Shown: positions 1 through 11,272, counted from the stretch's first letter. The stretch: 12,034 nucleotides of DNA from Amoebophrya sp. AT5.2 (GCA_005223375.1 RXOD01005908.1:1-12034); one strand, 5' to 3'. The notes: a model not told the origin generated them from the letters alone. A program made the numbers and translations.

Positions 1-3000
1 GCATGCAACGCCGCGTCCAGAAGTTTGTAGTTCAGCACGAAACCACTACCGTAGCTAGATCTACTTCTCTCCGCATCCTCCGAGTCCGAGCGGAACTGCG
101 ACCAGGAGGACAAGTGTGGAAAAGTGGAGTGGACCACTTCCTGAGCAAGAGTGAGGAAGTCGCTCACTCCGTACAACTTGAAAAGCGGCCTACCCCTGCT
201 AGGATCACTGTTCGCAGCACTCGCAGCTGCCGCGCGGCCATCGTAGTACGCATCGTCGAAACGGGGGGCCTCGCCGTCTCCCGTTCGCAGCGTTGTGCGC
301 AGAAGCGCAGCTTTGTTTGTGCGAAGCAAGGTACCTGCAAGCGACATCAACGCGCAGTCCTGCAGCTTTTCGAGGGCTCGCCCGGTGACCACATCTGGGG
401 GTTCTGCAGTGGCGTCGCCGCCCTGAAAGCTGCTTGAGGCTGATGTGGTAGTGGATGATCTTGGACGAGCAGGGATTGTAGAAGTGCTAGAGGCCACTCC
501 TGGCGCAGCCTTCGACAACACGGCTTCGGTTGCTGTTGCGCGCTTGCCGGTTGCTCTAGCCTCTGCCTGGGCTTCCTCGAGGTGCTTCGTCATTGCCAGC
601 GCATCGGTTTTCATGGCCGCCTCAAAATTTCGAGACAGCAACTCAAACATTAGATCCCTTGCGGTCGCACACTGTCCCGCCCCCACATTCACGCGCAGCA
701 TTCTCCCCGCAACGCGTTCGGCGCTTGCTAGCTCGATCTGTTTCCTGAGCGCAACTGCAGATGATTCCGGGGCCGGGCGCTCCTCGCGGTTTGCATATCT
801 TCCCTCCCCGAGAACAACCGACGACGCGCGAACTGGTCCTGCGTTTTGTTTTGCTGTTGCTTCTCCACCTCCACCTCCAGCTCCAGCAGCTGCAACGGGC
901 GCAGCTTTTTTCTCAGTTTCTGAACTTTCAAGCTGCACATAGCGGACTAAGGCATCGGCGCCAAACCGCTTGAGGGAGTCACCGACGTCGGCTCTCATCA
1001 ACCTCAAAAAATTGGTGCCGAAGTGCGAGAAAAAGCGGATGCGGCTCTGCCGCAGGATGCCATCCGCACTCGCTCCCGAACCCGACCACGGCTTACTTCG
1101 CCCCTGTAACATTCTTTCAGCGAGACCTACGACCATTCCGACAGCACTCCCAACGTCTAGCGTCGCGGAAACCAGCACCGGCAGCTGCGACAAACCTTGT
1201 TCCGCAATCTTTTTCTGCAATTCTGACTTGTCTCGCGTCGACATAATTGCTTTCGCAAGGTTCTGCAACGCGTCGCCCGGTGCTCGATGTTGTCGTGTCA
1301 AACTCGGGGCGTCTGCTCCACCATGGTCGTCGCTCGACGTCGAACTGGTGCGCGGAAACTGCCCTCCCAGCCTAGGCTCCTGGCTCTGTTCAAGGAAAGG
1401 AAGAATGAACGCCGCATCTGCCTGGGCCTTCAAAAACCGGGAGGCCATCGGCACAGCTGTCCGGGGTGCCTGCGACCCGTCTACAAAATCTCTCACCCTC
1501 GGATCGAGCTCCTGTGCGATGTGGTCGAAGTCGTCTGCGAGGCCTCCAAGGGAGTGGCGGAACCAGGGAGCCAGCCGCCGCTCCTTCGCACCCGTCCAGA
1601 CCATCACCAATTCGGTTCTACGCCTGTAATCGGCGCTCCGGCTGTCCTCGTCTAGCTCCACGCTCCACTCTTGTTCCGGTATCTTTGGCTCCACCGGAAA
1701 TCCCCGCTCGGCGAGGTTCCTGCGTTCCGCGACCGTGCGAAAGAGTGGCCCACGACGCCCAGCCGCTGGTGACGCGGCTGGTCCTGATGGGCTAGCGGCC
1801 TCGCGAGGTCCCCTAGCACGGCGTTCGTCGTCTGAAAATTCTGCCGCCATGGGTTTCGCTTTTCCTTTTGCGGCAAGTGCGTGCTGCTTAGACGAACAAA
1901 CGCGGCTGTATGTTCTTGCTTCGCCCCGAAAACTATCTTCACAAAAGCTGCCGTGCACAAACTCGCTCCATACTTTCGCGGCCTCCTGCGTTCGATGCCG
2001 CGTCCCCAACTCGCGAAGAACGACCCTGGCCTCGCTTAAGGTCCTGTCGCTCCACCTTTCCGCACCAGCCCGTGGACGGCGTCTGCGCGCTCCCATCAGC
2101 TTCGGACTGGCGCCGGCGCGGTGCTCCTCTTCATTTTCCTGTCCAAGTCCATCATCGACTGTTGCTGCAGCGAAAACGGTATCCTCGGCTAATCTGCGGA
2201 GAACAAACAGGCCCTCCTGCTCTACTTCCTCCTGTGCCGTTCTTGCTGCTATCACGTTGTCAGCCACGACCCCGACGCCACCGCTTTGGTGGAACAAACC
2301 ATCGTCGTGTTCGTGTTGTATACTCTCCCGCTCCCACAAAAGATCGTACTGGAAAATCTTAATCGAAAGCTGCCGTTGTTGCAGAAGAACAGTGGCATCC
2401 GCGCCGCCGCTTCCATCTCCCTGCCCAGTGGCTGGCGTGGTGGTCGTCGTAACAACGACTTTTGGCGCGAACACTGTCTTCAGCGTCGCCAAGATAGATT
2501 CGGGTGCGAGCGCGGCTGCCGATCTCGCAATCGCCGTCGTGGACGTTGAGTAGAAGAGGTCAACCTTCCGCCGCACAAAGCGCACACTGACGATGCGATA
2601 CGGGAGGCGCCGGCGCGACAGGATTCCGGGTGCTGAAACTGGCTGGCCTGCTATTCCCGGCGCTGCTCCATCTCCTGTGCTTGTGCCGCCGCTCCCAGTG
2701 TCCGCACTTCTGCCGTCATTGAGCGCAAGCGCCACAGCGAAGGATCGGCTCACAGTCGCATCTGCTCTTGCACCTGCAAAGATCCGTTGGGTCTCAGTCT
2801 TTAGGGCTTCGTGGAGTGTGGCCGACGTTCTTGCATCAATCGCGCCGCGTTGCCGCTGCGACAGAAGATCAAGCAGCAAATGCGGGGACGCACCATTCGG
2901 GTCTTCGGAAGGGGCGGAGGCAGCACCCTTCTCGCTCCATTCCTTCACGGTGGGTTCGTGTACCGTCACACTCAATCGGGCAAAGGACAAAATCTGGTCC

Positions 3001-6000
3001 TGGTGCTGCAGCGCGCTAGTTTTGTCTGATTCACCTCCACCACTTTCGCTTGCGAACATCGGTAAATGAAATTGTGTGCGTTCATCTTGCGACGGACTGA
3101 CCCCCGGAGCCAAACCCAAATCCGAAAGAACGTAGGAAAGAATTAGCCGTTCGAGGTGCATTGGCTTGATGCCTCCAGCGGCCGGACGAGGGACCGGCTC
3201 ATCCTGCGGGCCCAGACTGTGCGACTGCGTCTCCAGGATTCGCCAGAACGACGCTGGCGCGTACAGAGAACGCTGGTCGTGCTCGTGACCCGCGGCCGGA
3301 GAAGCAGGTCGAGGTCCCGGCTCGTCACGGTAACCTTGCTGCTCATCTTCAAAATGCCCTTCGTCCGTTTCAACATGCGCATCCGTCGCCGCCACGGAGA
3401 GGCGGAGCTCGTACGTTCTCCATTCGGCTGCAACCTGCTCACACAACAAACCCGTTCTTTGGCGCCGGCGTACTAGGTGGTCGCCACCTGCTGCAGCTGT
3501 CGCTCCACCTCCAAGAAGCTGGTGTCGAGCAAGGGTCCGGCCTTCAATCCTCCAATCTCCTTGTCCTTGTTCTGGTTGTTCCTCTCCCCACGTCATCGGC
3601 GGCTCCAGCTGCATTAACGTTTTTTCCAGTAAGCCTTCGACTTCGTCGAGTAGTGCTGCGCCTCTCGTGCGCGCAATATCCTCAGCGCCTTGTCCACTAG
3701 ACTGTTCAATAGCTGCAACTCCAGCCCCCGAAAATACCGTTTCCGCCGAAACGAAAGAATCACGGGCGCCAGTAGAACTAGAAGCCCCTGCTTCGCCGGT
3801 CAATCCAGTATCTCGCCCAAACACGTTCATATTGATCGCGTGGGGGCTTCCAGCCAGAGGGACGGCCTTATTTGCGGAGCGTTCAATCACCGGAAGGACT
3901 CGCAGCAACTCCTGCGGAACCAAGGTTCTCGACGGAAGCGACACTCCCCCGGCCCCGGCGGTTGCAGCGCGAAGGACAGCCGGTCGCACGATTGTCGCTA
4001 GCGCAGCATTCATGTCGCTGAGAAGATTCGACGAAGTAAAGGGTCCAGCGCCGCGGTCGGGCTCGCCGTCGATACGGTGAAGTTGCAGGTCATTTTCGAG
4101 AACGTGATGAAGATGAACATCAAAAAACGTCACGCGCATGCACTCCAGAAGTCCGGCGGCCACAAGCATACGCACCCGGTCGTTCGCAACGCGGGCTCTC
4201 TTCATTCTAGAATCCGGAGTTTCGGCAGCGGCGGACTTCGATGTCGGCGGCGACGGTTGTGACAGGTTGCGTAGCCGTTGCACAAATTTCGCCGGAAGCC
4301 TCTCCTCCTGTGCTCCGGCGCGACCGCGTATCCATTTCCACGCCTGCCATGAGGAGAAGACCCTCGGCGCTTCGTCGAATGATGCGGAGGTCTGGGGGTC
4401 TTGTTCAGCTTCACCATTCGACTCGATCCAGTCCTCGTTCCTCGAGAAGACGGCATCCAAATCTTCGTCGAGTACTTCGTCGACCTGCCCTGCTTCGCCT
4501 TCCTCGTCGCGGACCTCTTCATCCTCGCCCTCGCCTTCCTCCGCGACCGCTTCCTCATCCTCGCCGCCTACCGTATTAGGATGCTCCGGGTCTTCTTCTG
4601 TCACCTCTTCTTCCTCGTCTGCCGCCAGGCGTTGTCCACCGCCGTTCTGCGTCTCGAGTACAGGCAAGGGCAGGACGACCTCGACCTTCAACAGCGTCGT
4701 GCGAGCGAGAAGCAGCATCGACGACTCTATCACAGTTGAGGCTTTTAGCAAAATATCGTCGAGCTGTTGTACTCCAAGCGGCGGTGGCTGCCGGCGCGCG
4801 TCGTGCGCCTCCCGGCGGTAGTGCGCAGAAGACGACTGCGGGGGTCTTTTTGAGTCGACGTTCCCTGAATCTGGCGCCTGCTGGTGCTCGTGCTCCTGTA
4901 CCTCCTGCTCCACCTGCACCTGGCGCACACGCAATAAAGAGCGCAGCGAATCTTGAACTCTCTGCAGCAACCTTACAGTTGGCACGAGCAGCTTCCTCAC
5001 GACATGGTGGAACAAGGGCGCCCAAACGTACTTTGCGCGTTCCCAGTCGGGCTTCTTCTTCTTGTCCACCCAGGTCGAATCCGTTGTCAACGGCAAGCCC
5101 TGGAGTTTTACCATCACCGCCTCAAACAGCTGCAGAAGGCTGCGGTACACCCTTGCGAGTAAAGGCAGACGGTCGACATCCGTTTCAATTTTCCGCCTCC
5201 CTGCGCCGTGGCCAGCCAGCGGCTGCCCCAGCAAGTCGTGCTTGTCAAGTTGAGCTTCCAGGTCCGTGGTAACTTTCGTGACCGCGGAGCGCAGGAGAAC
5301 CTGTTCATCATTATCACTATTCTCGGGTCGTTGCCGTTGACGTTGGATCTTATTCGTTTTCTTGATCTTCGCTGGAGAGGCACCTCCACCTCGCAGCCGC
5401 ACTACTGCCTCCAGGAGGTCGAAGTCCTGCTGCAACCGCCGTTCTTCCTCGGCTATCGCTTTGGCTTTGCTGGGGTCCAACGGGGTGTGGTCTCCATGAT
5501 CTCCTGCTCCTGCTGCAGCTTCATTCTCATCGGCCTCACCACCGCGACCGCGGCTTGCTGCCTTCGCGCCGTCGTCCGCTGCCCTCGTGGCTCCATTGTT
5601 CAGAGTTTTCACCAAGGTAGCGAAAGCGGGGGCAAAAGTCCTGGCCAACCATCTCCGCAACCTCTTCAGCGGGCTCGACGTCAACCGCGGCCCGGAGGGG
5701 GCAAGAGGAGGGTGATTCGGCGCACTGCCACCTGACAACGAGTCGCCTACCTGGGCCTGGCGGCCTTCGTGCTGACCATTTCCAGCGTGTTCATCTCTTG
5801 ATCTTGTGTCTTGACTTGTATTTGCAGGGAGCACTCCGCTAGGCTCTGCTTCCTGCGGGATCCGGGCTCCATCGGTGGCGTCGACCCCTGGTACGTCAAC
5901 CTCAGTTGCGGCCCCATCAGAAGAGGACTCAGCGCCCGTATCCGGCTGCGGCTCATCCGAGAAACTACGGTTTATTCCTGTCAAGTTTTGCGGCTCGTCG

Positions 6001-9000
6001 ACCTCCCGCCCGTCCACCTCCAAGCGGAGAAGTTTGTCAAGCGCGCCCTCCCGAGACGTCTGTCGCTCTTGTTTCGGGTTCAGAACCTCGCGCACAATGC
6101 GAATTTGTCGACGCAAAAATTTCTTCCGTACTGCGTGCCAAGTAGAAGCGAAACTTGGTCCGCGGTGCTTGCTTTGAAGCGACTGGAGGCTTTCGAAGAC
6201 TTCCCACTCCGATTTTCCGCGGGTCTCCCACAACCACACGGCGGCTTTCAGGCACTGAGCGACTTTTTCTTTTTCCGCATCTTCCACCTCCTCAGGTTCG
6301 TGGTTCCTGGTGGCTCCAACTGTTCTTCCTGTTAGCTCAGGAAAATCTTTCACGAGCTCTTTGCTTCTGGGCTCCGGCAGCCTTTTCGAAATGAGTGTCG
6401 CTTTCACAAAAACATGATCATCCACCCCGTGAGCAGGATCAGCATCGTAGAAGAGGCTCGGGCGGGTACTGCCGGGCAGCATCTGTTGCGTCGTTCTCCT
6501 TCGGTGAGAGGACAGCGAGTGATGCTCTTGTTCCTCCTCTTCATCACTGCTCAGTCGGCTGTTGGCGAGCAAAGCCTTTCCTACCCGACCACTGCCACTA
6601 CCCTCCTCTTCATCTTGCTCGGATGAAGGGCCTGCCTCGTGCGTCCCTGCCGATGTTTCCCGGGACCTGGTGGTCCTCGTCCTCGACGCTGCCAGAATTT
6701 CGGGCGCCGCAAGCGCGTCAACGGACCCATCGCTAGGTCGTGGCAAGCTGCACGAGCTGGTCCCGCACGCGTCCTGCTGTTCTGCGCCGCTGACACCAGC
6801 CGGCGCCTTCTCCGAAAAAATGCGACCACGCAAAGTCAGCAGCACATTTTTCAAGTCAGAAGCGCTCAGGTGCTGTGCCCACAAAACATCGCTGACATCC
6901 GCTTCATCCGCCGCAGCCTGCTCTCGCACATCGTCAACATCTTTATCTTCATCATCAGCACGATCCCCGTGGACCCTCTGCACAGGAAAGATGCCGTCCA
7001 GTACGCCGCCCGAAAAAGGAAACGCGGTCTGCCCGTTCCAGCGCTCCGAAATGTCGAGCCACCTACTCGCGCGTATCACGCGCATGAAACGGTCAAGAGC
7101 GATGTCGACTGAACAATGACGGCCACCACCCGTCGACGTCGACAACATGCCGCACGAAAAGAGATCCAGCCATCTTGCTCGACGCGATGGTCCTGGTGCG
7201 TTCTCCTTGTCGTGAGCAGGAATATTCGACTCGTCGGCCGCTGCAGGACTGCTCTTTCCCATTGGTGGGGCTTTCGCACTTTTTCGCTGGCCTCCAACTC
7301 CAGGGGATGCATCGTTCTGGGAAACCGGTTCCGGATCCGCCGGCGGCGAGAACCGCGCACGCGCCAGGACGTAGGTGGCGGTGAAGAAATGGTCCAACAG
7401 GACGCCCCCACCGCCGACGCCGAGAGGATTGCCACCTGGTCCGCCGCCGTCCATGAACTCGCTCTTGAAGCGCTTCACGTAATACTCCAGGAACGACTCG
7501 GAGTCGTCCTCGTCCAGCATCGTCCCGTTCTGGTGACGAACCAGCGGCACCTGCTTCTGTTCCTGCATCCACTCGAGCGCTGCCACTGTCGCAGGCCGCA
7601 CAGCGAGGACATTGAGCAACGCGCCAGCGGCTTTGAGAAACTCTCCCCGCACTCTGTTCTCCTCTGCGGAATAGGGGCGGTGGTGCAGACTGCGTGCGCG
7701 GAGCTGCAGAGACGGGTGGCACGTGCAGTAGTACGGCTGCAGGGCCTTCACGTTCTTGGCTTGTCTCTCTTTCTTTTCCCTTTGTAGTTCCCCATCCTGG
7801 AAGCTCACTTCCACAGCGCCTGTGCTGCGGAAAAACTCGCCTGCCGTTTGTATCCCGAAAGTGTCCGGAGCGCAGAAAAGACCGCCGACATCCTGACCTT
7901 CTTCATCCGCGTGCGCTCTGCGCCCCGTCGTGGAGGGGCTCTGGTAGACAGCAACGACCTTGGAACCCTTCCAAAACGTGAAAAGGCCACCTCCGTTTCG
8001 ACATTGCGGCCCGCATGATTCTCCGAGCCGGCACGCCCCCCACTCGTCGAACGTTAACATTGTGTCCAACGTGGAAGCGGCCTTGCCAGCATTCGCTCGC
8101 CTCTGAAAACTCACGGCCCGCCACGCAGACGAAGAGGCCTTCGCATCTGCGTCCGCCCCTGCTGCCTTTGTTCCACGGAATCGAAGGCTGACCTTGAATT
8201 CGAACATGCCCGACTCTATGCTGAATCGATCGTCTGTCAGCTTTGCTCCGACCGAGTGGGCAAGCGCTCTCAGGTACTTGGTTCTGGAATTTTGCACAGT
8301 TGCAGCGGACTGGATTTCATTGGCGCGACACCGCAGCCGGGCATACGCAACCCACTCCGTAAGGGAACGCGTCTGCTGGGGCATGTTACCCTGCCGGCCG
8401 CCAGCGTCCGTACCCCCCATCCGCTCTATTCTGATTTCAACCTGCGGCGGCTTCTTCGCGGCCAGCTTGGCGCCCATGCTCCTCCTCGCCTCGTCGAGCC
8501 TCAGCTCTTTGTTCGTTTCTAGGACTGTGGGCGAGCTGCGATCAACTTGAATCAAAAAGTTGCGGAACACGTCCGTCCTTGCATCCAATCTGGAAACGAC
8601 CTCCACCGACTCGTCTATATCGTCCTCCTTTCTTGCCTGAATCTTTGCCTTCTTCGCCTCGTATTCCTCCGCAGCGGCCCCTACCAAGATTGCCATCTCA
8701 CTGCGGAAATTGGTGTAGCCGCTGTTTCGGGGGGCACTTGGTGTAGAACCATCTGCGTCCGCGGCAACTTCATGTTCAGGTGCCGCTGTGCCAGAAATGA
8801 ACGACATCGAAAAAGGAGCACTGTATGAGGCGCCCCGACCGCCATTCTCGCCTCCGACAGGAGGGCGTCTTGCCCCGGCATCGGTGGGGGTATCATCAGA
8901 AATGTTAATGTCGTTGACGACAGCAACGCTGTAGGGTGGAATTCTATCTCCGTCCACTGCCAAGATCTCGTACTGGTGTGGCAGCAAAAAGTCTCGGACG

Positions 9001-11252
9001 ACCGCTTCCAGCAACTCCCGCAACATTCCTTGTATGTGGATGTGTTCCTCGTTATTCTGCCGTGATTGCTGTCCCTCTTGGTGCGCCTCCGCAGCATTTC
9101 GACCTGGCTGTTCCGCCTGCGGCGACGTTCTTGCAACACTACTATCTGCATCATCTTGCTGTTCGTGAGTAGATGCACTCGGATCAGACATTGGCGCAGC
9201 CTGCGCCGCTTCCTGTTTAGCAGCAGGGATTTCCGAATGATCGTCCGCGTGCTCTTCCTCCATTTTTATCGACTCGTCCTGCAGCTTCTTGTATGCATCG
9301 TACGCGACACTCAGGACGTCTTCGTCGATTCCGGTCTCACCTGCCCGCTTCCCGGCCAGTTTATCGTGCTGTTCACGCGCGTGTTTGAAGAAGTCGGAAG
9401 CGGTATGTGTGCATGAAGAACAAGGTGGAGAGGACGCCGGCGACGACATTGACATTTTGATTTTCGCCGCAGCTATAATGGAATCTTCCGCAGTGCTGGT
9501 CCGCAGCGCCTCTCGGACCCAAGCAACCCATGTCTGCAGCAATAGAAAATTGGACTCCAAAAGAGTAGGTGACACAGCACCTTGCTCATCTGAAGCACCA
9601 TCATGGCCCGAGGAAAGATTGTCGACCAAAAACGAGCGACGCCGCGCCTCCTCTTGCGTTCGCAAGGTGACAGGCGCTAGCTGGAAATTCTCTACGTCTA
9701 CTCCCGTACCTTCCTTAAGAGTCTGCAAACGGTCCTCGGCCTCGTACGGGGAGAAAAATCGATGGTACGCGTGGAACAGATCGAAGAGCCAGTCTCGCGT
9801 CGCGTCACCGCCGAGGCGCAGCGGCCGCTGCCCGGATGCAGCGTGGTTTGCCTCGCGTGCCTGCCCAACACCTTCTGAAGCCGCAGTCCTCTGCAGAAAA
9901 AGCAGTCTCCGGCGCAGCCTCAAAAGTGTGACTTCGAGTTTACGCTCTGCCGCAGCGTTCTCCCGGTCTATGGCCAGAAACTTGCGCTCCAAGCGCTCCG
10001 CGTCGGCGTCTGTGACCCGGAACTTCCTACCGCTATCTGCTGGAGGCAATGCCTGCTCCTGTTGTTCGCCGGCCGCACTACTTCCAGGCTCCTGTGTTCC
10101 TGTGGATTCCAGCTGAGAAAACTCATCAGCCGCGATCCTCCTCATCCGGCGGAACTCGTTCACATAGGAGAAGCCGAAAGGCCACAACTTGCTGGGCACT
10201 ACGAACTCGCGCAGCTTCCCACGCGGGAAGTCCGTCCGGCTGTAGTACAGGTTGGAGAACTCCCGCAGCAGCAGCATCCGAACCGTGTCAGCTGAGTCGC
10301 CTCGTCCATTCTCACCGGACTGGATCTCTTGTTCCAAAAAGGTGCTCCAGTCGCGCGGAACTCCGTCGTCGTCGTCGATGTCCCGCCCCTCTCCAGTTGT
10401 AACACGACTGTGCGCGTCCCCACGTCCGGCTGTTCCGGTTCCTATTTCGCCACCCTGGCCTGCTTCTTCTTCTTCGTCTTCGCGGCCGCTGATATTCCCA
10501 TCTTCAGGCCCAGGACGCTCATGCGGCTCCCACTCCCCTTGCTGCACGTGGTCATCGTCGGCCCGTGGTTCCTGTCGACCAGTTGTAGCTGTGACCACCC
10601 TTTCGGCCGGTACAGCACCAGCAGCTGCAACGCGCTCCGAAGACAGAAGCACTGGCCGCATCGCTTCCACGAGCAGACGCACCAAAGCGCGCCGGACGTC
10701 CAGAAACATGTACCGCACCACATCCAGCACCGCGCGCTGGTGCGTCGATGAGGAAGTAAATGACCACGTGGACGACGCCGAGACGGCCGACGCAGGCGCG
10801 CCGTCCGCGTGCGAACCGCGTCGCTCGTGACCGTCCCTCGCTCCTGCTACGGCCAAATCCACACTCGCCAGTATTTCTTGGTGCCATCCAGTCCCATGCG
10901 GCTTCCGGTCTTCAAACAAAAAGGCGTGGCGCAGTCGCGGGGTGAGCGATCGTCGCGCCTGAGGCGCCGCATTCTGTAGTATCGCGGGCATCTTCTGGTT
11001 CCCGTTGGCTGGTACAGGTACAGCGATCGGCACTGGCCCCCAACTGGTGCCGGCAACTAGCAGGTCTTCCAAGCCAGTGTGGTCGCGCTCCAGGAACACG
11101 TGGGACGCCAGGATCTCGTACCTCTGCCCGCTGGAGCTGTCTGTCAGCGCCTGACTGGAATGACTCAGCGCGACAACGATCCGGTATGAAAGCAGGAGGA
11201 CTACTAGCAAGCTAGGAGTAGGACTGCGCGAGAAGCCTGAGCGCCTTGTTCT
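1..11252 (-). CDS. Giant protein of unknown function (both ends incomplete)
   Basis: One minus-strand frame stays open for about 3,750 codons (over 400 kDa) and leaves the window without a stop. A stop codon (TAA, 11253-11255) bounds it upstream. Codons below are counted from 11252. I do not recognise a family. Visible features in order: a hydrophobic stretch (codons 14-29, signal-peptide or anchor-like); EILA motifs (46-49, 126-129, 762-765); acidic and Asp runs (about 240-300); Cys at 975 and six Cys between 1074 and 1178; a Glu/Ser-rich disordered stretch (about 1530-1590); a charged helical stretch (1932-1953) followed by a Lys/Arg-rich patch (1962-1976); a KKKK run (2064-2067) leading into amphipathic helix-like sequence; a Gln/Glu/His stretch (about 2112-2125); a strongly acidic tract (2212-2266); an Arg-rich patch (about 3056-3061); and an Ala/Gly run (3454-3463). 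The first in-frame ATG is codon 88 (10989-10991), but codons 35-87 already look coding (for example RYEILASHVFLERD), so I think the start lies in an upstream exon. No intron is needed anywhere in 11.2 kb. Coding status is near certain; function and exact ends are unknown. Confidence 0.88.
864..893 (-). repeat. Gly/Ala low-complexity run in the coding sequence
   Basis: Short tandem TCC/ACC/AGC triplets on the plus strand encode AAAGAGGGGG (codons 3454-3463). This looks like a slippage-prone coding microsatellite in a disordered linker. Confidence 0.75.
4455..4619 (-). other. Acidic low-complexity tract in the giant protein
   Basis: Codons 2212-2266 contain about 30 Asp or Glu in 55 residues, beginning DEEEEVTEEDPEH and ending VLDEDLD. 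On the plus strand this appears as CTC/TTC/GTC/ATC-rich sequence, which creates the long serine-rich and leucine-rich shadow ORFs here. Such tracts are common in disordered linkers of large eukaryotic proteins, and no specific role can be read from it. Confidence 0.8.
5394..5459 (-). other. Charged helical, possibly coiled-coil segment
   Basis: Codons 1932-1953 (AIAEEERRLQQDFDLL and following) have spaced hydrophobic positions among Glu, Arg and Gln, as in an amphipathic helix or short coiled coil. A Gly-rich break and then a Lys/Arg-rich patch follow at codons 1962-1976. The assignment is by eye only. Confidence 0.35.
7716..8330 (-). other. Cysteine-clustered region of the giant protein
   Basis: Codons 975-1179 hold a Cys at 975, then C-x5-C-x3-C at 1074/1080/1084 (CRLGESCGPQC), one at 1127 (FCAPD), and C-x-C-H at 1176-1179 (YYCTCH). 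Cysteine is sparse elsewhere in the protein. The surrounding sequence is less repetitive than the flanks and contains strand-like stretches such as MFEFKVSLRFRG and FTFWKGSKVVAVY. It could be a disulfide-bonded domain, if the protein enters the secretory pathway, or a metal-binding one. I cannot match it to a named family; the TSP1-like look of EWGACRLGESCG is superficial. Confidence 0.4.
10365..10376 (-). repeat. GTC trinucleotide run coding for Asp4
   Basis: Four tandem GTC units on the plus strand encode four Asp residues (codons 293-296) of the giant frame. A related run of TTC and GTC units at 10464-10481 encodes EDEEEE. Confidence 0.8.
11148..11213 (-). other. Hydrophobic N-terminal segment, signal-peptide or membrane-anchor-like
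   Basis: Codons 14-35 of the giant frame read SLLVVLLLSY, then RIVVALSHSSQA. A hydrophobic core is followed by small and polar residues, and S-S-Q-A would suit a signal-peptidase site after codon 35. This is the only clearly hydrophobic run I saw in the protein. An Arg in the middle weakens a transmembrane reading. No in-frame Met lies upstream before the stop at 11253, so the segment can be an N-terminal signal only if a start codon is spliced on from further right. It may instead be intron or 5' UTR sequence that happens to be open. Confidence 0.35.
11201..11221. repeat. Short inverted repeat at the edge of the giant frame
   Basis: CTACTAGC (11201-11208) and GCTAGGAGTAG (11211-11221) are reverse complements apart from a 3-nt bulge, with an AA loop. 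AGGACT hexamers flank the unit. It overlaps codons 11-17 of the giant frame and lies beside the candidate acceptor at 11224. Confidence 0.5.
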
Positions 11253-11272
11253 TTATCTTTTTGGGTACGTAC
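11224..11272 (-). other. Candidate 49-nt intron at the 5' end of the giant gene
   Basis: On the minus strand a strong donor-like GTACGT begins at 11272, and a pyrimidine-leaning acceptor ending GCGCAG closes at 11224. Removing it joins the giant frame to an upstream frame that stays open to a TGA at 11398-11400 and would encode about 42 more residues, still without a Met. A second model uses the same donor and an acceptor ending GTCAG at 11151. It joins the frame starting at the ATG at 11399-11401 (43 residues, ending PRPRPRPL) to codon 35 of the giant frame. Both models use GT-AG ends, and neither is proven. Confidence 0.22.

Noticed and set aside
970..1629. Plus-strand ORF of 219 codons
   Set aside because: Shadow of the giant frame; no recognisable domain.
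1735..2553. Plus-strand ORF of 272 codons
   Set aside because: Shadow of the giant minus-strand frame; biased Ser/Ala/Cys composition and no recognisable domain.
4138..4821. Plus-strand serine-rich ORF of 227 codons
   Set aside because: It is the antisense image of the acidic tract of the giant frame; GAG/GAA/GAC codons read in reverse in a shifted frame give Ser runs.
7093..7722. Minus-strand ORF of 209 codons in another frame
   Set aside because: It overlaps the giant gene on the same strand one frame off; Arg-rich frame-shifted composition and no independent support.
7995..8045. Thrombospondin type 1-like motif around EWGACRLGESCG
   Set aside because: The Trp and Cys spacing does not fit a full TSP1 repeat, and the expected Arg and Cys partners are missing.
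9289..10116. Plus-strand ORF of 275 codons
   Set aside because: It overlaps the giant frame entirely, and its sequence is Ser/Arg/Cys-rich in the way expected of a shadow frame in GC-rich coding DNA.
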